Below, in pieces: positions 30,247 to 39,507 of a stretch of 64,000 nucleotides of DNA (position 1 is the stretch's first letter; each line of letters starts with the position of its first letter). Position numbers and translations under genes: made by a program. The stretch is from assembly GCF_027925385.1 (NCBI RefSeq), contig NZ_AP027142.1, positions 3,496,501-3,560,500 of the forward strand, given 5' to 3'. The notes below the pieces were generated by a model that was not told the origin of the DNA, did not search any database, and worked only from the letters and a program-made list of their open reading frames with translations. This DNA is from Methylocystis iwaonis. GTDB taxonomy: Bacteria; Pseudomonadota; Alphaproteobacteria; Rhizobiales; Beijerinckiaceae.

Positions 30247-32130
30247 ATGAGCGCATCCGAGACCGGCGACATTCTTGCGTCGGGGGCTCCCGAGACCCCG
30301 GCCGACGCCGCCGCGCGCGCCGAGACCCAGGGCCGCCCGCCGGCGCGGCGCGCCCGCACGCTGAACATCCGCCTGCGGCGCCTGTCGCGGGCCGCGCAGT
30401 CGCATCTTTCGTCCTCGCTCACGCGCCGCATCGTCGTCCTCAATCTGGGCGGGCTGGTCGCGCTGCTCGGCGGCTTTCTCTATCTCAACCAGTTTCGTGA
30501 AGGCCTGATCGACGCGCGCGTGCAGAGCCTGCAAACGCAAGGCGAGATCATCGCCGCCGCCGTCGCCGCCTCGGCGACGGTCGACACCGACGCCATCACC
30601 ATCGACCCGGAGAAGCTTCTACGGCTCGCGCCAGGCGAAAGCGCGAGCCCCGGCGAAGACCAGCCGGCGATGGAGTTCTCGCTCAATCCGGAACGCGTCG
30701 GCCCATTGCTGCGCCGCCTCGTCTCGCCGACACGGCTGCGCGCGCGCATCTATGACCGCGACGGCTATTTGCTGCTCGACTCGCGCTCGGTGTCCGGGCG
30801 CTCCAATATTTTGCGTTTCGACCTCCCGCCCTCGCCCAACACGACGACCATCGACGCCTCGTCTTTCCTGCAAAAGACCCTCGACCTTCTGCGCAGGTTG
30901 ACGCGCCGCCCCGAGCTGCCGCTTTACGAAGACATCGGCATGGGCAATGGCAAGACCTATCCGGAAGTCGTGAGCGCGCTCGAAGCGCGCGCCCATTCGG
31001 TCGTGCGCGCCAACGCCAAGGGCGAGACCATCATCTCGGTCGCCGTCCCCGTGCAGCGCTTCCGCTCGGTGCGCGGCGCGCTGCTGCTCTCCACCATGGG
31101 CGGCGACATCGACGCCATCATCGCGATGGAGCGTTGGGGCATTATCCGCATCTTCCTCGTCTCGGCGGGGGTGATGCTGCTGCTTTCGCTCTTCTTCACC
31201 AACACCATCACCGAACCGATGCGCCTGCTCGCGGAAGCCGCGGAGCGCGTGCGCCGGGGCGCAAAGTCGCGTCAGGAGATCCCGGATTTCTCCGACCGCC
31301 AGGACGAGATCGGCCATCTCTCCTGCGCGCTGCGCGACATGACGACGGCGCTGTATAATCGCATCGAGGCGATCGAGCATTTCGCCGCCGACGTCGCGCA
31401 TGAGCTGAAAAACCCGCTGACCTCGCTGCGCAGCGCCGTCGAGACGCTGCCCATCGCCAAGACGGAGTCGGCGCGCGACCGGCTCCTCGCCATCATCAAG
31501 CACGACGTCGGCCGCCTCGACAGGCTGATCAGCGACATCTCCGACGCCTCGCGTCTCGACGCCGAGCTCGCCCGCGCCGATATGGGCGACGTCGATCTGT
31601 CGAGGGCGCTCATTACCGTCGTCGACATGACCCGCGCCGTCGATCGCGGCGACGGGGTCAAGGCCGAGCTGACCATCCGCCATCTTTCGAGCGAGCCCCG
31701 CATTCGCTGGCGGGTGACCGGAAACGACTCGCGTCTGGGCCAGGTTTTCAACAATTTGATCGACAACGCCCGCTCATTCTCGAAGCCCGGCGGCGTCGTG
31801 CGGGTGCTCCTGTGGCCCGAACGCGCCAAAGGCCCGGGTGGCGCGCCGATCGACGGCTATGAGATCATCGTCGACGACGATGGGCCCGGCATTCCCGAAG
31901 GCGCCTTCGAGCGCGTTTTCGAGCGCTTTTACACCGACCGGCCGGAGCATGGTTTTGGCCAGAATTCCGGCCTCGGCCTCGCCATTTCCCGGCAGATCAT
32001 CGAGGCGCATGGCGGCCGCATTCGCGCGCTGAACCGAACCCTCGCGCATCCCGACGGGACCGACGAGCCAGAGACTGGCGACAAGGTGCTCGGCGCGCGA
32101 TTTGTGGTCTGGCTGCCGGCGGCGCGATGA
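30247..32130 (+). CDS. chvG: Sensor histidine kinase ChvG (ExoS)
   Basis: 627 residues. A basic cytoplasmic N-terminus (about 1-58) leads to TM1 (about 60-80), a periplasmic sensor domain, TM2 (about 300-320), HAMP, and a HisKA domain with phospho-accepting His385 (DVAHELKNPLTSLRSAVE). The ATPase follows (N box FNNLIDNARSFS, G1 DDDGPGIPE, G2 SGLGLAISRQI). The ExoR-sensing periplasmic domain and Pro/Arg-rich N-terminus are as in rhizobial ChvG. The stop overlaps the hprK start (ATGA), so chvI-chvG-hprK are one operon. Confidence 0.94.
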   Translation: MSASETGDILASGAPETPADAAARAETQGRPPARRARTLNIRLRRLSRAAQSHLSSSLTRRIVVLNLGGLVALLGGFLYLNQFREGLIDARVQSLQTQGEIIAAAVAASATVDTDAITIDPEKLLRLAPGESASPGEDQPAMEFSLNPERVGPLLRRLVSPTRLRARIYDRDGYLLLDSRSVSGRSNILRFDLPPSPNTTTIDASSFLQKTLDLLRRLTRRPELPLYEDIGMGNGKTYPEVVSALEARAHSVVRANAKGETIISVAVPVQRFRSVRGALLLSTMGGDIDAIIAMERWGIIRIFLVSAGVMLLLSLFFTNTITEPMRLLAEAAERVRRGAKSRQEIPDFSDRQDEIGHLSCALRDMTTALYNRIEAIEHFAADVAHELKNPLTSLRSAVETLPIAKTESARDRLLAIIKHDVGRLDRLISDISDASRLDAELARADMGDVDLSRALITVVDMTRAVDRGDGVKAELTIRHLSSEPRIRWRVTGNDSRLGQVFNNLIDNARSFSKPGGVVRVLLWPERAKGPGGAPIDGYEIIVDDDGPGIPEGAFERVFERFYTDRPEHGFGQNSGLGLAISRQIIEAHGGRIRALNRTLAHPDGTDEPETGDKVLGARFVVWLPAAR

Positions 32131-32579
32131 GCGCCCAATATGTCCACGCCAATGCGCTGGTTCTGGGCGAGACAGGGGTGCTGCTGCGCGGCCCCTCCGG
32201 AAGCGGGAAAAGCGCGCTCACGCTCGCTTTGATCTCGCGCTACCAGTCGCAGGGCGATTTCGCCCGCCTTGTCGGCGACGACCGGGTGCGCCTGGAGGCG
32301 CTGAACGGACGCCTTATCGCGCGGCCGCATCCCGCCATCGCCGGCGTCATCGAAATCCGCGGCCACGGGCTGTCGCGCATCGACTACGAGGCCGCCTGCG
32401 TCCTGAACGCCATTGTCGATCTTTGTGCGCCCGACGATCCCCCCGCGCGCCTGCCGCAGGAAGCGGAAAAATATGCCGCGCTGCACGGGATTGTTCTGCC
32501 ACGCCTCTGCACGCCGGATTGCGGCGATGTCTCAGTTGCGCGAATCATCTTTTTCATTCAATCAATTGCGACAATTTGA
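32127..32579 (+). CDS. hprK: HPr kinase/phosphorylase, short alphaproteobacterial form
   Basis: 150 residues. Walker A GPSGSGKS spans residues 22-29, followed by LVGDDRVRLEALNGRLIARPHPAIAGVIEIRGHG, the HprK metal/Pi-binding and signature region. The N-terminal domain of Firmicute HprK (about 130 residues) is absent, as in Rhizobiales. It should phosphorylate the regulatory Ser of HPr, which is encoded two genes downstream. It is translationally coupled to chvG by a four-base overlap. Confidence 0.92.
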   Translation: MSAQYVHANALVLGETGVLLRGPSGSGKSALTLALISRYQSQGDFARLVGDDRVRLEALNGRLIARPHPAIAGVIEIRGHGLSRIDYEAACVLNAIVDLCAPDDPPARLPQEAEKYAALHGIVLPRLCTPDCGDVSVARIIFFIQSIATI

Positions 32580-32787
32580 CATGCGATCGCGATTTTCGCT
32601 TGCGAATTTCGCCGCAACGCACAAAATGGCGCCCCTGACGCGCGCCCAGGAAAAAAGAGGATGGGCGGGGCGGCTGAGCTTGTATATGCTGTCGTCAGGG
32701 GACGAGAAGCGACGGCAAGCTTATGTAGGAACCCCCGTTGTGGGGCCATCGCGTAGCGCGAGACGTCTTCATGAGTGGTAGGGTCGA

Positions 32788-33189
32788 ATGATCGGAATGG
32801 TCTTGGTGACCCATGGCCACCTCGCCACGGAGTTCCGCGCGGCGCTCGAACATGTCGTGGGTCCTCAAAAACAGCTCGTTTCCATTTCAATCGGCCCCGA
32901 GGACGACATGGAGCGTCGCCGGGCCGAAATACTCGACGCTATCCATAACGCCGACAGCGGCGATGGCGTCGTTCTGCTGACCGACATGTTCGGGGGAACG
33001 CCGTCCAATCTTGCGATCTCCGTGATGAACGGCGGCAATGTCGAGGTTCTCGCCGGGGTGAACCTCCCCATGCTGATCAAGCTCGCCTCGGTCCGGGACA
33101 GCGCGACTTTGGAGCAGGCGGTTCTGCAGGCGCAGGACGCCGGCCGGAAATATGTCTATATCGCGAGCCGCGTGCTCAACCCCAAATGA
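32788..33189 (+). CDS. manX: PTS EIIA of the mannose family (regulatory)
   Basis: 133 residues: MIGMVLVTHGHLATEFRAALEHVVG, with the phosphorylatable His9, and VVLLTDMFGGTPSNLAIS, the EIIA-Man signature. No EIIB, EIIC or EIID is nearby, so it is a regulatory rather than transport component, as in alphaproteobacterial PTS-Ntr-like systems. A 208-bp gap from hprK may contain a separate promoter. HPr follows. Enzyme I (PtsP) is not in the window. Confidence 0.93.
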   Translation: MIGMVLVTHGHLATEFRAALEHVVGPQKQLVSISIGPEDDMERRRAEILDAIHNADSGDGVVLLTDMFGGTPSNLAISVMNGGNVEVLAGVNLPMLIKLASVRDSATLEQAVLQAQDAGRKYVYIASRVLNPK

Positions 33190-33292
33190 CGCTCCAAGTG
33201 GCGCCGCAAGTGACGTCTCAGAGCGGCCTTTTCCAGAGCGCTTTTTTCAGCTAGCCCTCCCCTACCGAGAAACCTAGCGAAGCGATCTTCCT

Positions 33293-33595
33293 ATGCCTAA
33301 TGCTGATGAGCGGGCGGCCGAGGCCGTCATCTCCCGCGATTTGCCGATTATCAATAAAAAAGGCCTCCACGCCCGGGCGACGGCGAAATTCGTCCAATGC
33401 TGCGAAAAGTTCGACGCCGAGATCACGGTCTCGAAGGACGGCGAGACGGTCGGGGGCAGCTCGATCATGGGCATTCTGACGCTGGGCGCCGGCCAGGGCT
33501 CGACGATCACCGTCACTGCAAACGGCCCTCAGGCCGAGGAAGCGATCGAGGCGCTCGACGCGCTCGTCGCCAACCGCTTCGGCGAGGACGAGTAG
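33293..33595 (+). CDS. ptsH: Phosphocarrier protein HPr
   Basis: 100 residues. His26 in NKKGLHARATAKFVQ is the phospho-carrier residue (EI-dependent), and Ser57 in GGSSIMGILTLGAG is the HprK target region. It should pass phosphate from EI-Ntr to the upstream EIIA. It lies between the EIIA gene and the ndvA-like exporter, 76 bp before the latter. Confidence 0.94.
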   Translation: MPNADERAAEAVISRDLPIINKKGLHARATAKFVQCCEKFDAEITVSKDGETVGGSSIMGILTLGAGQGSTITVTANGPQAEEAIEALDALVANRFGEDE

Positions 33596-33671
33596 CGCGC
33601 GCCGGCTCGGCCTGGGCGCTTGCGCGACTGGGAACCCGCGAGGTATCCCAAAACGAAACAGCGGGCGAAAG

Positions 33672-35489
33672 ATGTCGATCCTCAAGATCTACGCGCGTGT
33701 TCTGAGCCAACTGCGTCCCCAGGCCAGGCTCGCCTCCATCCTTGTTGCGGCGAATCTGGCGCTCGCCATTGCGCAATTTGCTGAACCAATTCTGTTTGGC
33801 CGCATCATCGACCGCATGACGCAAACGCAAGCGCCGGGTCAGACGGTGGCCTGGAGCGATCTCGCGCCCCTTCTTGCCGCCTGGGCTGGTTTCGGCCTGT
33901 TCTCGATCGGCGGCGCGATACTCGTCGGGCTGAACGCCGACCGCCTGGCGCACCGCCGCCGCGTCGCCGTCATGTCCGAATATTTCGAGCATGTTCTCAA
34001 CCTGCCGCTGAACTTTCACGCCAATGTGCACTCCGGGCGTCTGCTCAAGACCATGCTCGACGGCGCCATGGCGATGTTCAGCCTTTGGCTCTCCTTCTTC
34101 CGTGAGAATTGCGCCTCCTTCGTCGCGCTGTTCATTCTTCTTCCGGCAACCCTGTTTCTCAATTGGCGGCTGGGCGGGCTCCTGGTCGTCCTTGTCCTCG
34201 CCTTTTATGTGTCGACGAGCTTTGTCGTCCGGCGCACGGAGAGGCTGCAGGGAAAGGTCGAGCGCATCAATTCCGCGCTTGCCGAACACGCCTCCGACGC
34301 GCTGGGGAATATTCCGGTCGTCCAGAGCTTCACGCGCGTCGAGAGCGAGTCTCGCGCGTTGAAGCGCATCGTCGATGACCTGCTCGCCGCACAGATGCCG
34401 GTGCTCTCCTGGTGGGCGCTGGTCGCGGCGGCGAGCCGGGCGTCGGCGACGCTGACGATCCTTTCGATCTTCCTGCTCGGCACGTGGCTGCATCTGCATG
34501 GCATGGCGACGATCGGCGAGATCGTGACCTTTACGAATTTCGCCACCATGCTGATCGGCCGGCTCGAGCAGGTCGTTGGCTTCGTCAACATCCTGCTTCA
34601 ACAGTCGGCCAAGATCGGCGAGTTTTTCGAGGTCCTGGACACGCAGCCCACGGTGGCCGATCGGCCGGAGGCGCGCGACGCCGGTCGCCTCTCAGGCGCC
34701 GTCGCCTTCGAGAAGGTGACCTTCTCCTATGATGGGCGCCGCAAGGCGGTGAAGAACGTCAGCTTTTCCGTCAAGCCCGGACAGACGATCGCGCTCGTGG
34801 GCTCCACGGGCTCGGGCAAGTCGACGACGCTCGGGCTCCTGCATCGCGTCTTCGACCCCGAGGACGGCGCGGTGAAGATCGACGGCGTCGACATCAGGGA
34901 ATTCACTCTGCTCTCGCTGCGGCGCAACATCGGCGTGGTCTTTCAGGAGCCGATGCTGTTCGCCCGCACAATCGAAGAAAATCTGCGCATCGGAAACCCC
35001 GACGCCACGGACGCCGAGATCGCGCGGGCCCTGGAGCTGGCGCAAGCGTCGGAATTCGTCTCCCGCCAGAGCGACGGGCGCGCCACCCGCATCGGCGAAC
35101 GCGGCCGCTCGCTTTCCGGCGGCGAGCGCCAGCGCCTCTCCATCGCCCGCGCGCTGCTGAAAAACCCGCCGATCCTCGTCTTCGATGAAGCCACCTCGGC
35201 GCTCGACGCCACGACCGAGCGTCAGATTCAGAAGGCGCTGAAGGCCGCCACCCGGGGGCGCACGACCTTCGTCATCGCCCATCGCCTCGCGACTGTGCGC
35301 AACGCCGATCACATTTTGGTTTTCGATCAGGGCGAGATCGTCGAGAGCGGCTCCTTCGAGACGCTCGTGGCCAAGGGCGGCCGTTTCGAGGCGCTGGCGG
35401 CGGCGCAGTTCATGACCGAGCCAGCGCAGCCGGCGGCGGGGCTCGAAGGGTTGCACGAGCCGACGGCGCCGCAGGCGCGAGCGGGGTAG
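33672..35489 (+). CDS. ndvA: Beta-(1,2)-glucan export ABC transporter NdvA/ChvA-like
   Basis: 605 residues. An exporter-type ABC half-transporter with six transmembrane helices (about 20-310) fused to an ATPase domain: Walker A GSTGSGKST near 377-385, signature LSGGERQRLS near 481, and Walker B PPILVFDEATSAL. The long match to NdvA (SILKIYARVLSQLRPQARLASILVAANLALAIAQFAEPILFGRIID) suggests export of cyclic glucan to the periplasm. The last 20 residues are weakly conserved. Its location behind chvIG and the PTS genes fits envelope control. An IS starts 34 bp after its stop. Confidence 0.93.
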   Translation: MSILKIYARVLSQLRPQARLASILVAANLALAIAQFAEPILFGRIIDRMTQTQAPGQTVAWSDLAPLLAAWAGFGLFSIGGAILVGLNADRLAHRRRVAVMSEYFEHVLNLPLNFHANVHSGRLLKTMLDGAMAMFSLWLSFFRENCASFVALFILLPATLFLNWRLGGLLVVLVLAFYVSTSFVVRRTERLQGKVERINSALAEHASDALGNIPVVQSFTRVESESRALKRIVDDLLAAQMPVLSWWALVAAASRASATLTILSIFLLGTWLHLHGMATIGEIVTFTNFATMLIGRLEQVVGFVNILLQQSAKIGEFFEVLDTQPTVADRPEARDAGRLSGAVAFEKVTFSYDGRRKAVKNVSFSVKPGQTIALVGSTGSGKSTTLGLLHRVFDPEDGAVKIDGVDIREFTLLSLRRNIGVVFQEPMLFARTIEENLRIGNPDATDAEIARALELAQASEFVSRQSDGRATRIGERGRSLSGGERQRLSIARALLKNPPILVFDEATSALDATTERQIQKALKAATRGRTTFVIAHRLATVRNADHILVFDQGEIVESGSFETLVAKGGRFEALAAAQFMTEPAQPAAGLEGLHEPTAPQARAG

Positions 35490-35522
35490 CGCAGCGCCCC
35501 CTCCCCATCCCTCCCCTTTGCG

Positions 35523-36986
35523 GCTATCGGATTCACACATCGTAGAAGGTCAGCGCGGCTCCGAACTTTATTCGTCGAAAGTCGTCGAGGCCCTGGCGCA
35601 TTACTTTGGGGCCGGGCTTTCCGTAATAGGCGGTCCAGCCGCCGAGCCTGGCGACGACCCAGGCGGCGAAGGCGAGGCTGCCTTTGCGGTGGGGGTTCTT
35701 CTGGCGGGCCGTCGCGCCCTCGAGCTTCGCCGAGACGGCCTCGAGCAGCGCTTCGTCCTCGGGCTCGAAAGCGTCCGTCAGCAACTGGTCGGTCGCGCCG
35801 TCGCGCGCCTTGACCAGTTGCATGACCGTCACAGCGGCGACCGCCGTCGCCGCCACCAGCTTGATCATCACTTTCGGATCGCAGATGTCGGCCTGCTCGA
35901 TCTCGAAGCCCGCCGTCTTCAGCGTGCGGAAGAATTCCTCGATGGTCCAGCGCATTCGATAGAGGTCGATCACCCGGCGCGCCTCGGCCAGGCTCGTCGC
36001 CGCATGGGTCGTGAGAAGCCGCCAATGAATGGGCGCGACGCCCTCGGCGGCCCCGACCTCGCGCACGTCGACCAAAGTCACGCCGACCGCGTCCGGCAAG
36101 TCGCGCGCGCCGTGGCGCGGCTTGCGCAAAGTGACCGGCGAGACGCGGACCGCGAGCGCCGCCTTGCGCGCCTTGCGTCCCGGAGCCGCCGGGATCTCGG
36201 CGACGAAGCGGCCCGCCTCGGCCAATCCGTCGGCGAAGGGGAACAAAAGCTCGATCGCATCCTCGCCGTCTGCGGCGATCGTCCGGTTCTGGCAGGCGCG
36301 CACAATCAGCTCCACGCCGCCCGGACGCTGCGCGAGATGCGCGTAGATGTCGCTCTCCCGATCCGAGACGACAGTGATCCGCTTCGCCGCCGCGAAATCC
36401 TCGCGCGCATGCGTCGCCACATCGAGCCAGCGCTGCGATTCCTTGTCCGCGAGCGCGCGCGAGCGCCGCGCCGCGACCTTGGCCCCCGTGTCGCGGTTCC
36501 AGACCTCGGCATGAGCGAGGCCGAGCAGCGCGCCCGTGCCGGCGTCGAGCGCCAGGGCCGCGTGCAGCAAAAGGCCGCGCGTCCCGCCGCCCTTGCCGAC
36601 CGGCCCATAGCCGTTCGCCTGCGCGCGCTTGCCGCCGAGCGCCAGCTCGCTGGTGTCCTGCGCCACCACTATGTCGCGACCCGCCGCCCGCGCCGCTGTG
36701 AGCCCGGCGGCGTGCCGCGCCATCTCCTCGGCGGTCACCGCAGGATTGCGCAGGAAGCGCGCGAGCCGCACCTCCTGCGCCCGCCGCCCGCCGGCGATCC
36801 GACGGATGCGCGCGCACGGCCGCGCGACGAGGCCCCGATGCAACGAGACCCCCCTTTTTCCAGGCGGCGGTCGCCGAACCGCCCCAGTCCATACGAAATC
36901 GCCATGCCCCACCCCGCGAATCAAAACGCGACCAACGGAATCAAACAGACCCGACCGAGGCAATCACGATGTGTGCATTCGATAGC
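35523..36986 (-). mobile_element. IS4-family insertion sequence, copy 1 (1464 bp)
   Basis: The ends GCTATCGG (35523) and CGATAGC (36986) are the outer parts of imperfect terminal inverted repeats of about 20 bp (GCTATCGRATKCACACATCG). It has the same length as copy 2 at 57440-58903 and the opposite orientation. The flanking 8-mers CCTTTGCG and CCGCTTCG do not match, so no target duplication is visible here. It has landed in REP-like palindromic DNA. Confidence 0.93.
35533..36963 (-). CDS. IS4-family DDE transposase (copy 1)
   Basis: 476 residues. The DDE triad is Asp103 (VAQDTSEL), Asp201 (VVSDRESD) and Glu342, the last within the IS4 signature Y335-x2-R338-x3-E342-x6-K349 (DLYRMRWTIEEFFRTLK). 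The start drawn is a TTG; a GTG nine codons later is also possible. The protein is identical to copy 2. The genes differ at one synonymous position that I could find (36935 against the matching base near 57492). The frame is intact, so the element is potentially active. Confidence 0.95.
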   Translation of the reverse strand: MPRSGLFDSVGRVLIRGVGHGDFVWTGAVRRPPPGKRGVSLHRGLVARPCARIRRIAGGRRAQEVRLARFLRNPAVTAEEMARHAAGLTAARAAGRDIVVAQDTSELALGGKRAQANGYGPVGKGGGTRGLLLHAALALDAGTGALLGLAHAEVWNRDTGAKVAARRSRALADKESQRWLDVATHAREDFAAAKRITVVSDRESDIYAHLAQRPGGVELIVRACQNRTIAADGEDAIELLFPFADGLAEAGRFVAEIPAAPGRKARKAALAVRVSPVTLRKPRHGARDLPDAVGVTLVDVREVGAAEGVAPIHWRLLTTHAATSLAEARRVIDLYRMRWTIEEFFRTLKTAGFEIEQADICDPKVMIKLVAATAVAAVTVMQLVKARDGATDQLLTDAFEPEDEALLEAVSAKLEGATARQKNPHRKGSLAFAAWVVARLGGWTAYYGKPGPKVMRQGLDDFRRIKFGAALTFYDV

Positions 36987-37082
36987 CCGCTTCGCGGGAG
37001 AGGGAGTCAGGCCGTGGCCTTCTTAGAGAATGCTGATCGCGAGCGTCCCCTCTCCCGCGAAGCGGGGGAGGGACAGGGAGGG
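36987..37082. repeat. REP-like palindromes between IS copy 1 and xoxF
   Basis: Sequence of the CCCTCTCCCGCGAAGCGGGGGAGGG type occurs twice (about 36987-37004 and 37047-37072), with intervening GGGAGTCAGGCC. It belongs to the family seen at 6308 and 13374 and was apparently the IS target. Confidence 0.6.
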
Positions 37083-37105
37083 GGCCGCGCTGCGCGAATC
37101 CTCAA

Positions 37106-37138
37106 TAAAAAAGCGCCCGGCGAAATTTCGCCGGGCGC
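37106..37138 (-). terminator. Intrinsic terminator of xoxF
   Basis: On the minus strand GCGCCCGGCG-AAATTT-CGCCGGGCGC is a perfect 10-bp stem (13 counting AAA/TTT) followed by TTTTTTAT. It lies 26 bp after the xoxF stop. Confidence 0.93.
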
Positions 37139-37163
37139 CAATCTTCGAATGCTACGCTCTGCC

Positions 37164-39179
37164 TCAGTTCGGCAGGGCGAAGACGGTCAGCACGCCGCCG
37201 AGGGCGGTGTAGTTGGCGAGCGAGGCGTAGTTGCCCACCGCGCCGAGGCCTTCGTTCGACTTCGACAGACCGGCCGCGAGGCCGATGCCCGCCCAGCCGC
37301 CGACGCCCGACAGAACCGCCACATACTGCTTGCCGGCGGATTCATAGGTGATCACGTTGCCGATGATGCCCGACGGGGTCTTATACTTGTAGAGCTCCTT
37401 GCCGGTCTTCGTGTCGACCGCCTTCAGATAGCCCTCCAGCGTGCCGTAGAAGGTCACGCCGCCGTCCGTCGACACAGCGCCCGACCAGGCCGAGAACTGC
37501 TCCTTGTTCGACCAGACGATCTTACCCGTCCGCGCGTCCCAGGCGATGAAGTTGCCGGTGTGGTTCGTGCCGTCGCCCAGCACCTTGCCGGCCGGGAACA
37601 TTTCCAGCGTCGCGCCGACATAGGGCTGGCCCGCCGTGTAGGACACGCGGAACGGCTCATAGTCCATGCAGACGTGGTTGGTCGGCACCATGAACAGGCC
37701 CGTCGCCGGATCGAAAGAAGCCGGCTGTTCGTCCTTCGAGCCGAGAGCGGCCGGGCAGACGTTCTGGGTGTTCGTGTCCTCGCCATTGTGCTGCGTCGAA
37801 TATTTGTCGACGACCAGCGGACGGCCGTAGGTCTTGGACGACTTGTCCATGTCGACCTTCGTCGCCCAGTTCACAGCCGGATCATACTTCTCGGCGACGA
37901 GCAGCTCGCCATTGGTGCGATCGAGCGTATAGGCGAAGCCGTTACGGTCGAAGTGGACGAGCGTCTTGACCTTCTTGCCGGCGCCGAAGTCCTGGTCGGC
38001 CAGGATCATCTCGTTGATGCCGTCATAGTCCCACTCGTCGTGGGGGGTCATCTGGTAGAGCCACTTCACCTTGCCGGTGTCGAGGTCGCGCGCCCAGATG
38101 GTCATCGACCAGCGGTTGTCGCCCGGACGCTGGTTCGGGTTCCAGGTCGAGGGGTTGCCGGAGCCGTAGTAGACGAGGTTCAGCTCGGGGTCGTAGCTAT
38201 ACCAGCCCCAGGTGGTGCCGCCGCCCGTCTGCCACTGGTCGCCCTGCCAGGTGTTGATGCCGGAGTCCTTGCCGACCGGCTGGCCGAGATGGGTGGTCTT
38301 CTCGGCGTCGATCAGCGTATCGGCGTCGGGGCCCATGGAATAGCCGCGCCACGCCTGCTTGCCGGTCTTGACGTCGTAAGCGGTGATATGGCCGCGCACG
38401 CCGAACTCGCCGCCGGCGATGCCGACGAACACCTTGTCCTTGAAGACATGCGGCGCGGCGGTCGAGGTCTGGCCCTTCGACGGATCGCCGTTCTTCACCG
38501 ACCAGACGAGCTTACCGGTCTTGGCGTCGAGCGCGATCAGCGTGGTGTCGGCCTGAGCGAGGAAGATCTTGCCGTCGCCGTAAGCGAGGCCGCGGTTGAC
38601 CGTGTCGCAGCACATGACCGGAACGACCGCCGGATCCTGCTTGGGCTCATATTTCCAGAGGATCTGATGCGCCGGATCCTTGGCGTCGAGCGCATAGACG
38701 ATGTTCGGGAACGGCGTATGCAGATACATCACGTCGGTCGTGATGGTCTTGCCGGAGCTGTCGGTGACCGACACATTGTTGAGAACGAGCGGCGCGCCTT
38801 CGTGGCCGCGCAGCACGCCCGTCGAGAACTGCCAAGCCGGCTGGAGCTTTCCGACATTGTCCGCCGTGATCTGCTTGAGGCCCGAGTGGCGGAGATTGGC
38901 GTAGTCGCCGGTCGGAGAGACCCACTGCTTGGGGTCTTTCGACAAGGTCAGCAATTCGTCATAGGCGAGCGGCGCGGCCACTTTCACAGCGGCGGGAGCC
39001 TCCGCCTTCGGGGCGACAGGCGCCTCGGCTTTCGGAGCGGCGGGCGTTTCCGCGGCCGCGGCTTTCGCGCCATATTTCGCCGCCTCCTCGGGCGTCAGCT
39101 TCCAGGTTTGGGCGTGCAACTGGCCCGATGTAAGTAGCGCAATAATGCCTACAGAAGCTGTTCTGAGCAGCTTATGCAT
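37164..39179 (-). CDS. xoxF: Lanthanide-dependent PQQ methanol dehydrogenase XoxF
   Basis: 671 residues. A signal peptide (about 1-24, ending LHAQ) is followed by an unusual Ala/Pro/Lys-rich stretch (about residues 38-70, repeats of APKAEAP) and then the eight-bladed quinoprotein propeller. Vicinal Cys190-Cys191 (MCCDTVNRG), Glu258, Asn342 and catalytic Asp384 are visible. Asp386 in [10 protein letters not shown] is the extra acidic residue that marks lanthanide-binding XoxF; calcium MxaF lacks it. It oxidises methanol in the periplasm. The protein is about 60 residues longer than typical XoxF because of the linker. No xoxG or xoxJ is adjacent. GGGAGG precedes the ATG at 39179, which is preferred over the upstream ATG at 39323. 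Confidence 0.95.
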   Translation of the reverse strand: MHKLLRTASVGIIALLTSGQLHAQTWKLTPEEAAKYGAKAAAAETPAAPKAEAPVAPKAEAPAAVKVAAPLAYDELLTLSKDPKQWVSPTGDYANLRHSGLKQITADNVGKLQPAWQFSTGVLRGHEGAPLVLNNVSVTDSSGKTITTDVMYLHTPFPNIVYALDAKDPAHQILWKYEPKQDPAVVPVMCCDTVNRGLAYGDGKIFLAQADTTLIALDAKTGKLVWSVKNGDPSKGQTSTAAPHVFKDKVFVGIAGGEFGVRGHITAYDVKTGKQAWRGYSMGPDADTLIDAEKTTHLGQPVGKDSGINTWQGDQWQTGGGTTWGWYSYDPELNLVYYGSGNPSTWNPNQRPGDNRWSMTIWARDLDTGKVKWLYQMTPHDEWDYDGINEMILADQDFGAGKKVKTLVHFDRNGFAYTLDRTNGELLVAEKYDPAVNWATKVDMDKSSKTYGRPLVVDKYSTQHNGEDTNTQNVCPAALGSKDEQPASFDPATGLFMVPTNHVCMDYEPFRVSYTAGQPYVGATLEMFPAGKVLGDGTNHTGNFIAWDARTGKIVWSNKEQFSAWSGAVSTDGGVTFYGTLEGYLKAVDTKTGKELYKYKTPSGIIGNVITYESAGKQYVAVLSGVGGWAGIGLAAGLSKSNEGLGAVGNYASLANYTALGGVLTVFALPN

Positions 39180-39293
39180 TCGCTTTCCCTCCCGAGGGTT
39201 TTTTGTCCGCATGAATTGGACCGAAGCACTCTTAGTGTATTTCGGCAAAGACGGCCATAGCGGAGAAGCGGCTGGGAGGCAGGCGGCGCAAGC

Positions 39294-39329
39294 AAAAAAT
39301 GGCCTCTGAGGCGGGATCCTCAAAGGCCA
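39294..39329 (-). terminator. Intrinsic terminator in the xoxF leader (possible attenuator)
   Basis: On the minus strand TGGCCTTTGAGG and CCTCAGAGGCCA pair over 12 bp (one G-T wobble) with a 6-nt loop, followed by TTTTTTGC. It ends about 115 nt before the xoxF ATG and points towards xoxF. The rpsR transcript already has its own terminator at 39453-39482. Confidence 0.75.
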
Positions 39330-39452
39330 TAGATATTCTCATGCATTAAGCGCAATTTGGATCTCATACGGACGCGCTTGCGTCAAGAGCCCCTCTATCC
39401 GTTCGTGCGCCGCCCACAGCGAGACCAGGGCATTCGCGACGCATCAAGCGCA

Positions 39453-39482
39453 CAAAAAAGCCGCGCCCTCTCGGGCGCGGCT
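39453..39482 (-). terminator. Intrinsic terminator of rpsF-rpsR
   Basis: On the minus strand AGCCGCGCCC-GAGA-GGGCGCGGCT forms a perfect 10-bp stem, then TTTTTGTG. It lies 25 bp after the rpsR stop. Confidence 0.92.
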
Positions 39483-39507
39483 CGTGATTCGATTTAAAGC
39501 CGAAATC

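Noticed and set aside
39375..39390. A complete sigma-70 promoter for xoxF at the TTGACG near 39381
   Set aside because: No acceptable -10 hexamer lies at the right distance; it is mentioned only as a possibility in the attenuator finding.
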